Part shown: positions 22,808 to 34,866 of the stretch, one piece after another
Layout of the letters: the number at the start of each line of letters is the position of its first letter
Position numbering within the stretch: position 1 is the first letter of the stretch
NCBI GenBank assembly: GCA_022695795.1
Contig: MU404060.1
Coordinates: 490,749-554,748, forward strand
Direction of reading: 5' to 3'
DNA from: Biscogniauxia marginata
Lineage: Eukaryota > Ascomycota > Sordariomycetes > Xylariales > Xylariaceae
DNA length: 64,000 nucleotides
Program-made: the position numbers and the translations under genes
Notes under the pieces: generated by a model
What the model was told of the DNA's origin: nothing
The model's input: only the letters and a program-made list of their open reading frames with translations
Databases searched by the model: none

Positions 22808-24142
22808 ATTCCAACGGAGAAGCTCCTACTTAGCTCCAAGACTGGTTGAATATAAAAGCGGCGTGGGGTGACATAATTCCTTGTTGGATGGGACGCTTGC
22901 TCGTATGCGCCACCTTGTCTAGTGGAGCATCGACGAGATCGTTCTAGATGTGAATGACATTGGAAAATAAGAAGCTGCTACACAGCATCGGATTACATGT
23001 TTGAAGTGCTTCAGTGAGAGTTGTCTCCGTTGAGTAACTGCCGCGTGAAGGGTTCCGGAGAGGTTAGGACAATAGATGAGGAAGAGACCGGCTGGAGGGG
23101 TCAGACATGCTAGCTTCATGCAAGGGATTTAGGACGGTAGCAGGTAGAAGGCGAGAGATCCATCCGCAAGGCCATTGATTTCACCACGTATGTAGGAAAT
23201 ATATTTAGCGTGGTACTGCAATGGTGTAAGTAGAGATTATAATAGGGAGTGAATCTCCAAGTACCGTGTGGTATCGTGATACCCTACGCACCTTGACAAC
23301 CAATTAGCCAAAGAAATAATTCATTGTGTACGACTGAAACTATACGAATGAATCATTTTCAACGGTTACACTCTGAGCCTCAAGTCAAAGGGAGGAGTAG
23401 AAGTGCTTTCTTCTCTGCTACATTGAAACCCCTTGCCTTGTTGAGTTCTTCCGTCTCGACACCCAAGTGCCCCACAACCGTGTACACTCATCATAACTGC
23501 TAAGTACCTAGAATTGCGCCCCAAGAGGTCTCAGACGTATACACTGCGCGATATGAAGACAGAGAAGGTCCTTGGGCTGCTGGATAGCGAGCTGATGCTG
23601 CAGTGCACGGCCGAGGTTGGCGCGAGCGGCGGATTCCACTGGTAGGTTTCGGCAACGAATGTCTTGCTCGGTTGAATCGCACGTACAGAGACTGATCTTT
23701 AATGAACGGCTTTTACGTATCTCGACTCATGCTAAAGTTTATATTTATGATTCTAAGAATACGGTGGACAAACCCCCGTAATAGGTAGCGCTGGCTTCTT
23801 AGTCAACACGCGGGTGGGGATATGAAGGGGTCTCTGTTCCTCAGATAACAACAGATAGGTAATATAATACATCTCCTCGTATTGGTCTCTGACTGTTTCG
23901 CATAGCTTGGTTGGTAAAGTCTAAAAGTTGAACCTTAACTTACTCATTGCATCTTGATATAAGCTAGACTAGATGAGCTGCCAGCCGTGGGGTAAAGCTA
24001 TAGCTGTGTGCCAGCTGAGAGCTGCGGAGGTACCCACAAGTACTTCGGGCCGTAGCAGCGGCCAAATATCGGGAAAAGTACAGTAATGCACACAACCTGA
24101 GATAGATAGATTAGGTATGTACCTAATGTAGGAAAAGGTGGG
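22808..24142. other. Intergenic, no supported gene
   Basis: 1.3 kb between the regulator and valyl-tRNA synthetase. No coding signal. It marks the boundary between the accessory island and housekeeping sequence. Confidence 0.65.
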
Positions 24143-24226
24143 ATGACTCACCAAATTTCATCCGTTGGTCGGAATAGATTCTGTTTTCCCCATAAGTCGG
24201 GGGTTTTTTTTTCCATTGTGAGGCCA

Positions 24227-27200
24227 ATGGCTTTGGTGTCTCGACTCATCACCATCATCACCACCACCAGTCGGCCGGGTCTACACTCATTCTTCACTTC
24301 CACATTCACTTATCGGCTTCCACGGGGCGCGCTCCGACAGTTTCACAGCACCATCAGCATGGCGACTCAATCCGGGGACGGTGGCGCCGCTACCAGCAGT
24401 CCGGCCACCGCTGCCGCCACTGTTGGTGCCCCGACCGACCCCACCACGAAGCAACAGACCGAGCCCAAGGCTAAAGATAAAGGCAACGACAAGGACAAGA
24501 AGGCCGAGAAAGAGCGCCAGAAGGCCCTGAAAGCCGAGAAGCTCGCCCGGAAGCAGGCCAAAGCCGCCGGCCTGCAGGCTGCCACCACCAAGGTCGAGAG
24601 CAAGAAGAAGGCTGAAACATTGCCCGCATACGTCGAGAAGACACCCGCCGGCGAGAAAAAGATCCTTGGCGACCTTGCAGACGCCCACCATAGCGCCTAC
24701 CACCCGCTTGCTGTCGAGTCAGCTTGGTATGCCTGGTGGGAGAAGTCGGGCTTCTTCCAGCCCCGCTTCGACGACGCTGGCAAGAAGCTTCCCCCGGGCG
24801 CCTTTGTCATTCCCATCCCTCCACCCAATGTCACCGGTGCGCTGCACTGCGGTCATGCTCTCGGCACCGCGCTGCAGGACGTGCTGATCCGCTGGCACCG
24901 CATGCGCGGCTTCACGACCCTGTTCGTCCCCGGCTGCGACCATGCCAGCATATCTACCCAGAGCGTCATCGAGAATATGTTGTGGCGGAAAGAGCGTACC
25001 ACCCGCCACGACCTGGGCCGCGAGAAGTTTATAGAGCGCGCTCTGGAATGGAAGAATGATTACCACGGGCGCATCAACCGCGTTCTGCGTCGTCTTGTGG
25101 GTTTCTTCTTCTGCTGCTGTCGTGGCCGAGGTATTCATGATAACTGACACGGGACTAAATCGCAGGGAGGATCATTCGACTGGACGAGAGAGGCGTTCAC
25201 CATGGACCCTCAGCTAACTGAGGCCGCTCTGGAGGCATTCGTGAAACTTCACGAAGAAGGCTTCGTACGTGCGATCACAATGCTCCACTTACATGAAAAA
25301 TTCTGGGCAACTGGACTCTTGCTAATGGAAAATACCTGTTGTAGATCTACCGGGAGAACAAGTTCGTCAACTGGTCGGTCAAATTAAACACTACTATATC
25401 CAACCTAGAGGTCGAGACCAAGGAGCTCTCTGGTCGAACAGTTCTCGACGTGCCCGGATATGAACGCGTAAGGACATGGTGACATTACCCAGGTTAGCTA
25501 AGAGTTTATGCTGACTTTATATACAGAAAGTAGAATTCGGAGTTCTTACCTACTTTAAATACCCCATCGAAGACTCGGACGAAACAATCGAGATCGCCAC
25601 CACGCGTCTCGAGACCATGCTCGGCGACACTGCTGTCGCCGTCTACCCCGATGACGAGCGTTTTAAGCATTTGGTCGGCAAATTCGTCCGGCATCCGTTC
25701 CTGGAACGCAGACTTCCTATCATCGCTGATACCTACGTCGAGAAAGATTTTGGAACTGGTGCCGTGTGAGTGATTCTGATTTTTATTCCCCTAGTCTCGC
25801 CCCCGGCCTAATTTTATATATGTTTGTGTTCGGTGTGTCGCGATCATTCCTGACAACTGCAATCTTGCTTGCATATTCTTGTGTTATTCTCTATTGACCT
25901 TAAAGCTGATATCTGAGCCGTATAGAAAGATAACCCCAGCACATGATCAGAACGATTTTGCTATGGGCGCCAGGCATAACCTTCCGTCTATCAACATTCT
26001 TAACGATAATGGCACCATGAATGAAAATGCGGGCAAGTACCAGGGCCAGAAACGATACGATGTTAGATATGCTCTTTGCGAGGAGCTTACGAAGCTTGGT
26101 TTATTTGTTAAAAAGGAAAACAACCCAATGGTTATCCGATTATGTGCGAAGTCCAAGGATGTTATCGAGCCCTTGCTTAAACCCCAGTGGTGGGTACGGA
26201 TGAAGGGCCTCGCGGAACCTGCCCTTGATGCTGTGCGAAACGGTGAGATTAAAATACGACCAGAGGCGTCTGAGAAGAGCTACTTCCGCTGGTTAGAGAA
26301 CATCAACGATTGGTGCCTGTCTCGCCAGCTGTGGTGGGGACAGCGTATCCCGGCCTACTACGTTAGATTTGTTGGAGATGCCGACGGCAAAGAGGTTTCG
26401 GATCGATGGATCGTGGCTAAGAGTGCAGCCGAAGCTAAAGAGAAGGCTACCGCCAAGTTCCCAAACCAGGAGTTCACCCTGGAACAGGACCCTGATGTCT
26501 TCGACACCTGGTTCTCTTCCGGCCTCTGGCCATTTGCTACCCTCGGTTGGCCGAAAAATACGCTGGACTTTCAGGAGCTTTTCCCAACCTCTGTCTTGGA
26601 AACGTATGTATTCTTTCGCACTCTCATTTCTTGTGCGTTTTATATCATACTGACTGACTTCTGTGGTAGTGGCTGGGACATTCTATTCTTCTGGGTGGCC
26701 CGTATGATCATGCTTAGCTTAAAGCTTACAGGCAAGGTCCCGTTCAAGGAGGTCTATACACACTCACTCATCAGAGATGCTCAAGGAAGGAAAATGTAAG
26801 TATCTACCTCTAGTCATCGCCACTCACGTCATGTGTATTGTGTGTATGCTGACTGCGCATCAGGTCTAAATCGCTTGGTAATGTCATCGACCCTGTCGAC
26901 GTGATCGACGGTATCACCCTGGAAGCGCTACAGGAGAAGTTAAAGCTCGGCAATCTTGACGAGAAAGAATACGCCACGGCTAGCAAGAACCAAAAAGAGA
27001 GCTTTCCTCAGGGCATCCCTGAGTGCGGAACTGATGCGCTGCGTTTCAGCCTTGTAAACTATACGACGGGAGGTGGCGATATCAATTTCGATATCAAGCA
27101 AATGGCCGGTTATCGGAGATTTTGTAAACACCACCTTTTCCAACACAACTTCTATTTATACGGCGTCTCATAATGCTAATTTTACGATTCACAGGCAACA

Positions 27201-28147
27201 AGATCTACCAAGCCACGAAATATGTCCTTGGCAAGCTGCCAAACGACTATGTCCCCCCCCGAACAGCAGCCAAGACGGGTAAAGAAACCTTGCCAGAGCG
27301 ATGGATCCTCCACCAACTCAACTCTACTGCCCGGAACATTCATGCCGCATTAGACGCTAGAGAGTTCTCACGCGCATCCCAAATCATCTATCAGTACTGG
27401 CTAGATTCCCTTTGTGATGTCTACATCGAGAATTCCAAGGTTATCATCTCCGACGGCACTCCGGAGGAGCAGAGGAGCGCGATCGACACGTTATACAGCG
27501 CTGTTGAGGCTGGTCTCACGATGATGCATCCCTTTATGCCATTCATTACCGAGGAGTTATGGCAGCGACTACCACGCAGAGAAGGCGACGCCACACCGTC
27601 CATTATTGTAGCAGCCTATCCCAGCTATCGTGAAGACTTCTGTGACGAAGAGGCTGCACAAAAATATGGTCTTCTGCTCGCGTGCTCGAGAGGCTTGCGC
27701 TCGCTCGCAGCCGAGTATGGGGTCAAGCTAGGTGGCAACGGCTTCATCGTCGCCCGCGACGCCGAACAGCATGACCTCATCGAGGCGGAGACAGCACAGA
27801 TCAAAGCGCTCGCCACCAAGGCGATTGCATCCATCACCATCTGCAATGACACGGACGCCGTCCCCCTTGGTAGTGCCGTGTATACAGTATCATCAACTGT
27901 GACTGTGTTCCTGGGCGTGGCTAGTACCGTTGACGCGTCATTGATCACCAAGTCTAAGGAGAAGCTAGCCAAGGCCGTAGAATCGGCTGAAAAGCAGCGC
28001 AAGCTCATTGAAAGCGCCGACTGGCAGGAGCATACAAGTGCGGCGATTCGCGAGCAGGAGTACGCCAAACTTGCAGCGGCTGAGGCGGCAGCCGATAATT
28101 TGAAGGAGACGATTGCCCAGTTTGAGAAGCTGGATATTAAAGATTAA
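24227..28147 (+). CDS. Valyl-tRNA synthetase, mitochondrial and cytosolic forms
   Basis: Eight exons: 24227-25096, 25166-25264, 25345-25467, 25527-25765, 25926-26603, 26670-26795, 26864-27123 and 27195-28147, giving 1115 residues. Class I synthetase that charges tRNA-Val. The catalytic HIGH-type motif is HCGH (207-210) within [20 protein letters not shown] is at 711-715, split by an intron; the editing domain ([19 protein letters not shown]) and anticodon-binding region follow, then a C-terminal coiled coil. The ATG at 24227 adds 44 residues rich in Arg, Ser and Thr and lacking acids, a typical mitochondrial presequence. The ATG at 24359 begins MATQSGDGG and would give the cytosolic form, as in yeast VAS1. 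An in-frame ATG at 24143 is also possible. Ser241 sits in DHASISTQ where class I ValRS normally has Gly (DHAGIATQ). Confidence 0.94.
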
Positions 28148-28859
28148 GCAGTGGAATATACACACAAGGGTCTAACCTATGACGGATAAACGTTTAGGTA
28201 CGTACCAAGAAAATAATCCGTGTGTAATATAAGTAGCATATGCATACGTATTTGTCATACCACGGCAGCCAGAGAGGGCTGGCTATATAGGACCAGATTG
28301 GAGCCTTAGATTCTGCTCGCATGAGTAGAATTGCTAACCATTTGGTCATTCGCACAACAGCTATGAGGCACCGTTGTGACAGCTATTCCACTCTGGTTTC
28401 CACCATCGCCATCGGGTGAATTGGAGTGGCTTTGGTCTCCATCGTGCCTTCGTAATCCAGCTTGTCGTCTTCTCTCTAGTCGAGTAATATTGTCTTGCAA
28501 ACCACCTATATAATAATAGGCGTTAGGCCTCTGCCAATTCGAAGAGGGTTCGCAATCAAGTACAAGGATCCGGTACGTCGGCTCCAACCTGAGGTTGAAG
28601 AGTTAGAGAAGCTTGGTCGGGATGGTCATTCAACGTTTAGCTATCAAAATTTTCGCTTCTCGGCCTAGATTCGCATATGCATCTTGGCTACAAGTCATAA
28701 AACCTTGAGAAGAAAATGACGCTGTATTACTATCGCGCATAAAGATGAATTGATCATTCCACGACTATGAAGATTCCTGGAGGTCATACCTCAAGAGAAA
28801 CGACAATATCCATATGCCAAAGCACAATCTCAGTAACAAGACACAGGCTGATCTATAAG
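28148..28859. other. Intergenic, no supported gene
   Basis: About 700 bp after valyl-tRNA synthetase. A 93-codon minus-strand frame (28587-28306) has no recognisable domain and I do not call it. Confidence 0.55.
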
Positions 28860-28969
28860 AAGTACCTCAAAAGACGTTAGTAGGTTCCCGGAAGAATGAG
28901 TTATTAATGAACATAAAGCCAATGGACGCTCTTTAAGAATCCCATAAGTTTGTCGTTTAATTACTGCGG

Positions 28970-29673
28970 CCTAATCCCTCCGTCAAGGAAACCTTCAGTT
29001 CAAACCCTAGCTAGTTCCTCCTGAGATATCTTCGAAGAAAACTCCCTTTAAGCCAAAGCCTAAGATTTCACAAGTTGTTCTCCCTTCCTTAAAGGCACCG
29101 AACCTTTTCTTCTCTAAGATTCTGACTACTAAGGCAAATCCTGTCACACGGAATGACACCTAAGAATTGCCAAGACCAGTTGGTCATATGGCAAGATGGT
29201 CATTGGAGGTAGATACCAAGGTTGGATTCATAGGTACCAACATGCATAGGATGAGGTAAGCAACCAGGCAATCAGATTGGGTATAAAAAGGCAGAGAATT
29301 CCTGGGAAGCCTCTTCTATGAACTTAGACTTTCAAGTCCCTTGAGACAAAAGAAAATTATTAGTCGAAATTGAATCACTATTCCAAGCTCACTAGCCCTT
29401 GTCACAAATCCTCTTGTAGTAAAGATAATTACAGGTCTCCCATCCTTCACAGGAAGGAAGAAGATGGTGAGTTCGTCAGAAGACGAATATAAAGAATATA
29501 TTGAGAACTCATCCTCATTGGTTCCCATCGCAATAGGTGAACAGTTTTCGGAGCAAGTCCTTGATAAATCGAACATTCCCCATAGCATGATCACTAACTC
29601 TTGGCACAGGGCCTGTCTTGAGCGAGGCCATGTACTTTGGCAATCGCTTGATGTCATCAGAGGTACTGTTACA
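28970..29673 (+). mobile_element. LTR-retroelement 3' remnant
   Basis: An open frame rich in Lys, Pro and Ser runs from about 28970 to 29163, broken once by TAG (near 29007), and ends just inside a sequence with LTR features (29143-29673). I infer the 3' end of an LTR retrotransposon with most of the body missing. No reverse transcriptase or integrase motif is visible in the window, so the superfamily is unknown. Confidence 0.45.
29143..29673 (+). repeat. Candidate long terminal repeat
   Basis: The element begins TGTCACACGG and ends CTGTTACA, so it has TG...CA ends with a short imperfect inverted repeat. A TATA box (GTATAAAAAGG) lies at about 29280, where an LTR promoter would sit, followed by a pyrimidine-rich leader. 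No second copy occurs in the window, so the boundaries are provisional. Confidence 0.45.
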
Positions 29674-31123
29674 GGTTGCAAGTGTTCTATCTTATGAAGC
29701 TTATTAGGGCAAGTCAGATTCCATTTTTGTAAATCGGAATAGGGTTATTTCGCTCCGTGATAGCTATATCTAGATCATGGTGTCAACAATACCACCTGTA
29801 TTGCTTTATACCCTTGCATCAACTCTTTAAGCAAGGCCAAGACGGCACGCTATGCGCAAGAGTACTTGTCAAAGGAGTCAGTAGGGGCACGGCAAACTGG
29901 GAGTAGATGAGAGTATCTAAAAGACAACGACTGCCAATAATCGCTAAAGAGCTCCTTAAGACTTTCGAGGTGGTGACGACTGATTTTATATACAAATCTA
30001 CCGGAGCGTGCCTCTTAGGTCTCTGACAGTACTGAATCCCCTTAGCTAGATATTTAAACTCGGTCAAGAGACAATACGTATACCTAGGTAGGTTCTGAAC
30101 AATACATGCATGTGTCATGATGTATTTGGTACGTAAGTACCTACGGAGTAATAGTTGTGATAGCTATCCTTTACCGGTGAAGTGTTAAGAATATAGTGAT
30201 ATATGCCGCAAGTAATAACTCATAGTTGCTAAGAAGATCAAGGATGGACTGTACGTTTGGCGCCCACCAACAAAGTAACGACATTTGTGTCACTGTTTCT
30301 CACCGGTTTGGATTCATGCGTTTCTTCCGGGTAGACACATGTTAGTTACCGATTTAATGCAGGCATGAGACTTGTGAACCTCAATTTCCCCGTTGACTTG
30401 TAGTTTCTAAAGCTAGCCACGATGATGGTAGGAATCCACATGTCGGTATATTGGCTTATAATGAGTGGCATGTTTGATGTGCTTGTGACTACCTACCAAT
30501 GCACATTTCGGCGTTGTTAACACTTGCTGCAAGTATAACATGAACGGCAAGATGTTCGTCGCCGATCTTCTGATATGTCGGGTCCCACAACCTTCAATAC
30601 TATATGCTGTCCGAGTTGTGTCTAATTGGAACTGTGTCTAGTTGCATACCGACGTCGTACTTATGTACCTGCTTCGGGTGTCCGGTTTCCCCAGCTGGAT
30701 ACTCCACCTTCGTGGCACTGGATAGTGCTGTGTCATTTATCGAATTCTAAGACATCATTGTTGGTACTCTCACATATTATGTTCACCATACGAAGTGTTT
30801 ACTCATCTAACACGATACCTTCTGGAAGAGCACGAATGACACCAAACATCAATCATATGATCAGGGGCGAAGACGGCTCTGTCACACCTACCTTGTGATT
30901 CGTGTGTCTCCATGCAAGGAGAAGAATGGCAAGGACAGAAAGGAACAATTACAATAGAGTATAGGTTAACATACAGGACGGAGTGCATAAATATGTTGGC
31001 CAATCTCACCAGACACTTTGTCGTATCCCACATCGTTGATCTCCTAGAGAAGGTCTCTTTCTATCACGCTATTCAAGAAAACGTTCGGTCCACTCAAGTA
31101 TATTGCGTATCCACACGTTCATT
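29674..31123. other. Intergenic, no supported gene
   Basis: 1.45 kb of AT-rich DNA upstream of the decarboxylase-like gene. Only short open frames. An ACCTAGGT word lies at about 30080. Confidence 0.6.
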
Positions 31124-32494
31124 ATGCCATCTTTCCTCCCTATCAAGTCCCACTCACGCAAGTTTCATCGCGTGGGCGGCTGGTTGCCCGATGACCCCAA
31201 GGTCCTAATTGACTGGGTTCGACAATTTGTTACGGAGGTGGGCCGCAGACGCGAATCTCCAGTTTGGACGACACCTATCCAAGAGCTTTCAGATCTTATC
31301 GAAAGCACCGCTGAACTTCGCATGCTGGCTTCGGCCATGTTCGATGAAGTTCCCGACAAGCCTCCTTATAATAAAGACCCGGCTAGTAATAAGCAGATTA
31401 GAGACTACAAGCACATGCTCGATCTATTTGCCGTTATCATCACCCAATTTGCGCCCAAATGGAGCAAGACTGAGTACGGCATCGGTTTTATTGGGTTCCC
31501 GTTCAACGCCATTCTGGACTGGTCCATGGCGACCCAGAGCGGGTACGCATTCTTCCTTATGCCTGAGGTCAACCGAAAATTTAAAGCCATCCTCAATGCT
31601 TGGAGAGATGATGTTCTCATGACGAAGAAGTCTCAATACGTAATTACTACCGGAGAAGAAGGGTGGTTAAGCAAGGACGCGTTAATGGCCATTGAAGAGG
31701 ACACTAATATCAGAGGCCAACCAGCTCTTCCGTTCAATCAATTATTCAAATGTGACCCGATAGGTGACCCCGAACACTGGGGCTTTGGATCATGGGATGA
31801 GTTCTTTGTCAGGGGATTCAGTGATATTGACACACTCCGGCCTGTTGCCTGCAAGAACAACCCTAGGTGGATAGTGAACTCATGCGAATCCAAGCCGTTC
31901 GCGCTCCAGACGAACGTCAAAGAATACGATAGCTTTTGGCTAAAGGGCCAACCATACTTGGTAGTTGAGATGTTGAATAATCTCCCGGAAGCAAGCAACT
32001 TCGTCGGTGGTTCAGTTTACCAGGCCTTTCTGAGCCCTACATCTTATCATCGCTGGAACTCCCCCGTCCAAGGGAGAATAGTCCACGCTAGTGTTGTCGA
32101 GGGGACTTATTTCTCTGAGCCTACCATCACTGGCTTCACTAACCCAAGGGGCCCAGACCTAGCCGCCCTGGACCAGGCCCAGGGTTATATCACCCACGTA
32201 GTAACACGGGCCATCTTCCTCATCGAAACGGGAGATCTGGTCGGCCTAGTAGGCGCCATCTACGTTGGCATGGCCGATGTATCGACATGCGATATCTCTG
32301 AGAAGTTCCAACAGCAGAACTTACCACGGCCGATAGAAAAAGGGTAAGAGCTCGGGATGTTCCATCACGGCGGCTCAACCCACTGCCTTCTTTTCCGAAA
32401 GGGACTGGAACTCAAGTGGGTTGATACAGCAGATCCTAACACCGCTAAGAGGAATATCCCGATTCGCAGTGAGCTGGCCTATGTGTGCACTTAG
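31124..32494 (+). pseudogene. Phosphatidylserine decarboxylase family (tryptophan-decarboxylase-like), interrupted by one stop
   Basis: A single-exon frame runs from the ATG at 31124 for 407 codons to TAA at 32345-32347, then stays open in the same frame for 48 more codons to TAG at 32492. The sequence follows the soluble PSD-family decarboxylases such as the psilocybin-pathway enzyme PsiD: GGWLPDDPK, KPPYNKDP, GFPFNAILDWSMATQSGY, WGFGSWDEFFVRGF, NSCESKPF, FVGGSVYQAFLSPTSYHRWNSPVQG and MADVSTC. The autocatalytic site, HHGGSTHC with Ser at codon 418, lies after the stop. That serine becomes the pyruvoyl cofactor, so the truncated protein cannot be active. The change looks recent: the remainder shows no other lesion. 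Alternatives are a sequencing error or stop readthrough. With the stop ignored the length (456) is normal for the family. Confidence 0.85.
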
Positions 32495-34602
32495 GAAATG
32501 CGACGGCGTGTGACGGGGGAACATATGTCCCACGACTATACTTCGAATCCGTTTTTTACTATTAAGTAGCTAAATGGGGCAGACTGGCCAGTACATGAAT
32601 TATCAAATGACGTTCAATGTTACGCTGTCACTACCGCTTACCCGTGCTAGTCCGAGTCACAGATTACATATTCTTTGTCAGGCTACATAACATGTGTGGC
32701 AGGTCATCTTGTCTTAAAACATGACGTTTGTGCCGCCTACATGCTTGGTGATAGAACTCTGTGAGGCAAAGGAAATGCCTAGTATCTTTCTGCCAGAGAT
32801 AAGGATTGGCGCTCCGGCGTCTCTTTGATCAGCTGAATCGATGCTTTCAGGCCCCACATAACAAGACTTACACGAACTGGCCAATTATAAGCATCATATT
32901 TTTGCCGATTTTCTGTTTACGGTAATCTTTGATACGCAGGTGACATGACATGGCCTACTCCAGTACCTAAATTGCAGCAATGTGACTAGCTACCTAGCTT
33001 TGAAGTCATCTACAACTCGAGGGGATAGTCAACTACTCAATACAGATTCGTTCGACTATGCATCTTAGGTTTCATGGGACACGAATACTTACTATACTAA
33101 CTACACTGTGCCACAAAACAATCCCATTCTTATAATCTTATTACGTGATTAATAAGTATTTAGATCGATCCTCCATTTATATCTAAACAAACCAGTATTT
33201 ATAACGAATTTGAACTATTAGAAATCTTACTATGATTAACAGTTTAAATGAACATTACTTTTCATTTAGTCGTGATATATTTAATATATGTCGATAATTG
33301 TCACAGAGGCAGGGTCAGCCCACCTATCCGAAATAGACCTAGATGTTAACTATATTCAGATGAGGATAAAAGCAAGGGAGGACAGACGACTCGTGGCTAC
33401 TTAACCTATTGTTCTACAAAATAAAATCTATCGACTTGCTCACCATATCTCAGGCATCTATTTGCGGCAGCACAAAGGTCTTGACGTCTTCAGAAAGACG
33501 GATTCACAGAACCACGGCGCGAATCTTGGCGGAATCGTCTGCGAAGAAGACCCTGTGTGTTACCACGAAGTCGCGCCGAAACCTGCTCCGGCTTCGAGCA
33601 CGCGGACGATGCCCTGGCCGATGGAGCCCGTGATGCATGGCGGATGAAAGAGATCGGGGCGAAACTCGAAGACATTAGCTTTGTTGACTGGACAAATCTG
33701 TACAATACCATAACTCCAAGGGGTTTTTTTTTCTTCACGTTGCTGGATATTTATAGACTCTCTATTGAATATTATATGTGCTCTACTTGCACCATTGAAA
33801 CAGTGGAAGCCAAGTAGTGATATCAATTCAGCACCAACAGATCGTGTAAATTCTGGAGGAAAGACGGGAGAGTGATAATTGCAGCTGGAACTAAAAGGCA
33901 AACCCTAGAGGGCTACAATGAGCGCTCAGTGAGCCTGAAGAGGTAGAGAAAGAAACGCATTTCAACCAGATATTTCTGAAATCAAACAAGAAATATATTT
34001 TAACTGTTTGTCTTCCGGGAGAACGCCTATTTTTCAGTGTAAAGTACCATCCAAACACAGGTTTCTCTACAACCATCTTTTCTAAGAAAAGCGGTCTCGA
34101 GGGCACTGCCTTACGCTCTTTAGCGCCAGCATGTTTCTCAGCATCACCAACTTCAACACTAAATGCTAGTTTATTGATGAATATACGCTATATGAGTCCC
34201 AAAATATCTTCTTTGTTCAAAGTAGAGCTGACCGTGAGCTTTCGTGCTTATAACAAGGGGGGCCTGTTAAAATAATCAGTACCTACCTACCTATGTAACA
34301 ATCAACACAAAGGATTCTCAGCCCTTCTTGTTTAGAACAGCTCTAGTCAGTGCTTTTGCTAAGTGAAGCTCAAAGGAAGTGACAAAGGTCATCCTCGAAG
34401 ACAATCATTTGAAGAAGTAGACTGAATGCATTGTTTCACGGGTCTCAACTTTCTCTTTATTTCAGTTTACCTATAAAGCAAACAAATATTGTGATCCCTC
34501 AAGTGTTATTTCCATATTACCAGCAACAGCAACAATAGCAACACCAAAGTCCAGAACTATTACCGAAGAAAAAAAAATTAAACCAACACTTTTCCAACAA
34601 AA
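32495..34602. other. Gene-poor stretch with a GC-rich coding-like relic
   Basis: About 2.1 kb. The segment 33110-33300 is very AT-rich. Between about 33470 and 33680 a GC-rich island looks like former coding DNA; its minus strand reads smoothly (FRPDLFHPPCITGSIGQGIV) until a TAA at 33560. I cannot assign a family. The last 130 bp are an A/C-rich leader before the small gene at 34603. Confidence 0.45.
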
Positions 34603-34866
34603 ATGACTCAATCGACTTCTCCAAGCAGCCCTATCGTCCAAAGACCGGACACAGGCTGCAAGATAACTCTCGGGGCGGGCATCATGCCTGTCAGCATTCA
34701 TCACAATGAGACGAAGTGTAAGTGTATCCCTGCCGAGACCCCTGAGCAGCTTGGGCGACTAGTGGACAGCGTGAAGAATGCCATGGCTATGAATATACTG
34801 GACTCGGAGAAGCCGAGCATGGCCCTGGCGATGCTTCTCCTGGGTGGTGAGGTGGTATACAACTAA
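34603..34866 (+). CDS. Small hypothetical protein
   Basis: An 87-residue frame starting at ATG in the context CAAAAATGA, preceded by an A/C-rich, ATG-poor leader of about 100 bp typical of fungal 5' UTRs. The protein is soluble, with a Ser/Thr/Pro-rich N-terminus, a central IHHNETKCKCIP stretch with two cysteines, and a helical C-terminus. No family recognised. It could be a true small gene or a chance frame. Confidence 0.4.
   Translation: MTQSTSPSSPIVQRPDTGCKITLGAGIMPVSIHHNETKCKCIPAETPEQLGRLVDSVKNAMAMNILDSEKPSMALAMLLLGGEVVYN

Noticed and set aside
24227..28147. Valyl-tRNA synthetase as a resistance copy belonging to a toxin cluster
   Set aside because: It has housekeeping features (dual start, full domains) and no biosynthetic genes such as a polyketide or peptide synthase lie nearby.
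28306..28587. Minus-strand frame with a short coiled-coil-like stretch, considered as a zinc-cluster factor fragment
   Set aside because: No cysteine cluster or regulatory domain around it.
29316..29697. Overlapping frames on both strands (121 and 77 codons)
   Set aside because: They lie inside the candidate LTR and look like chance frames.
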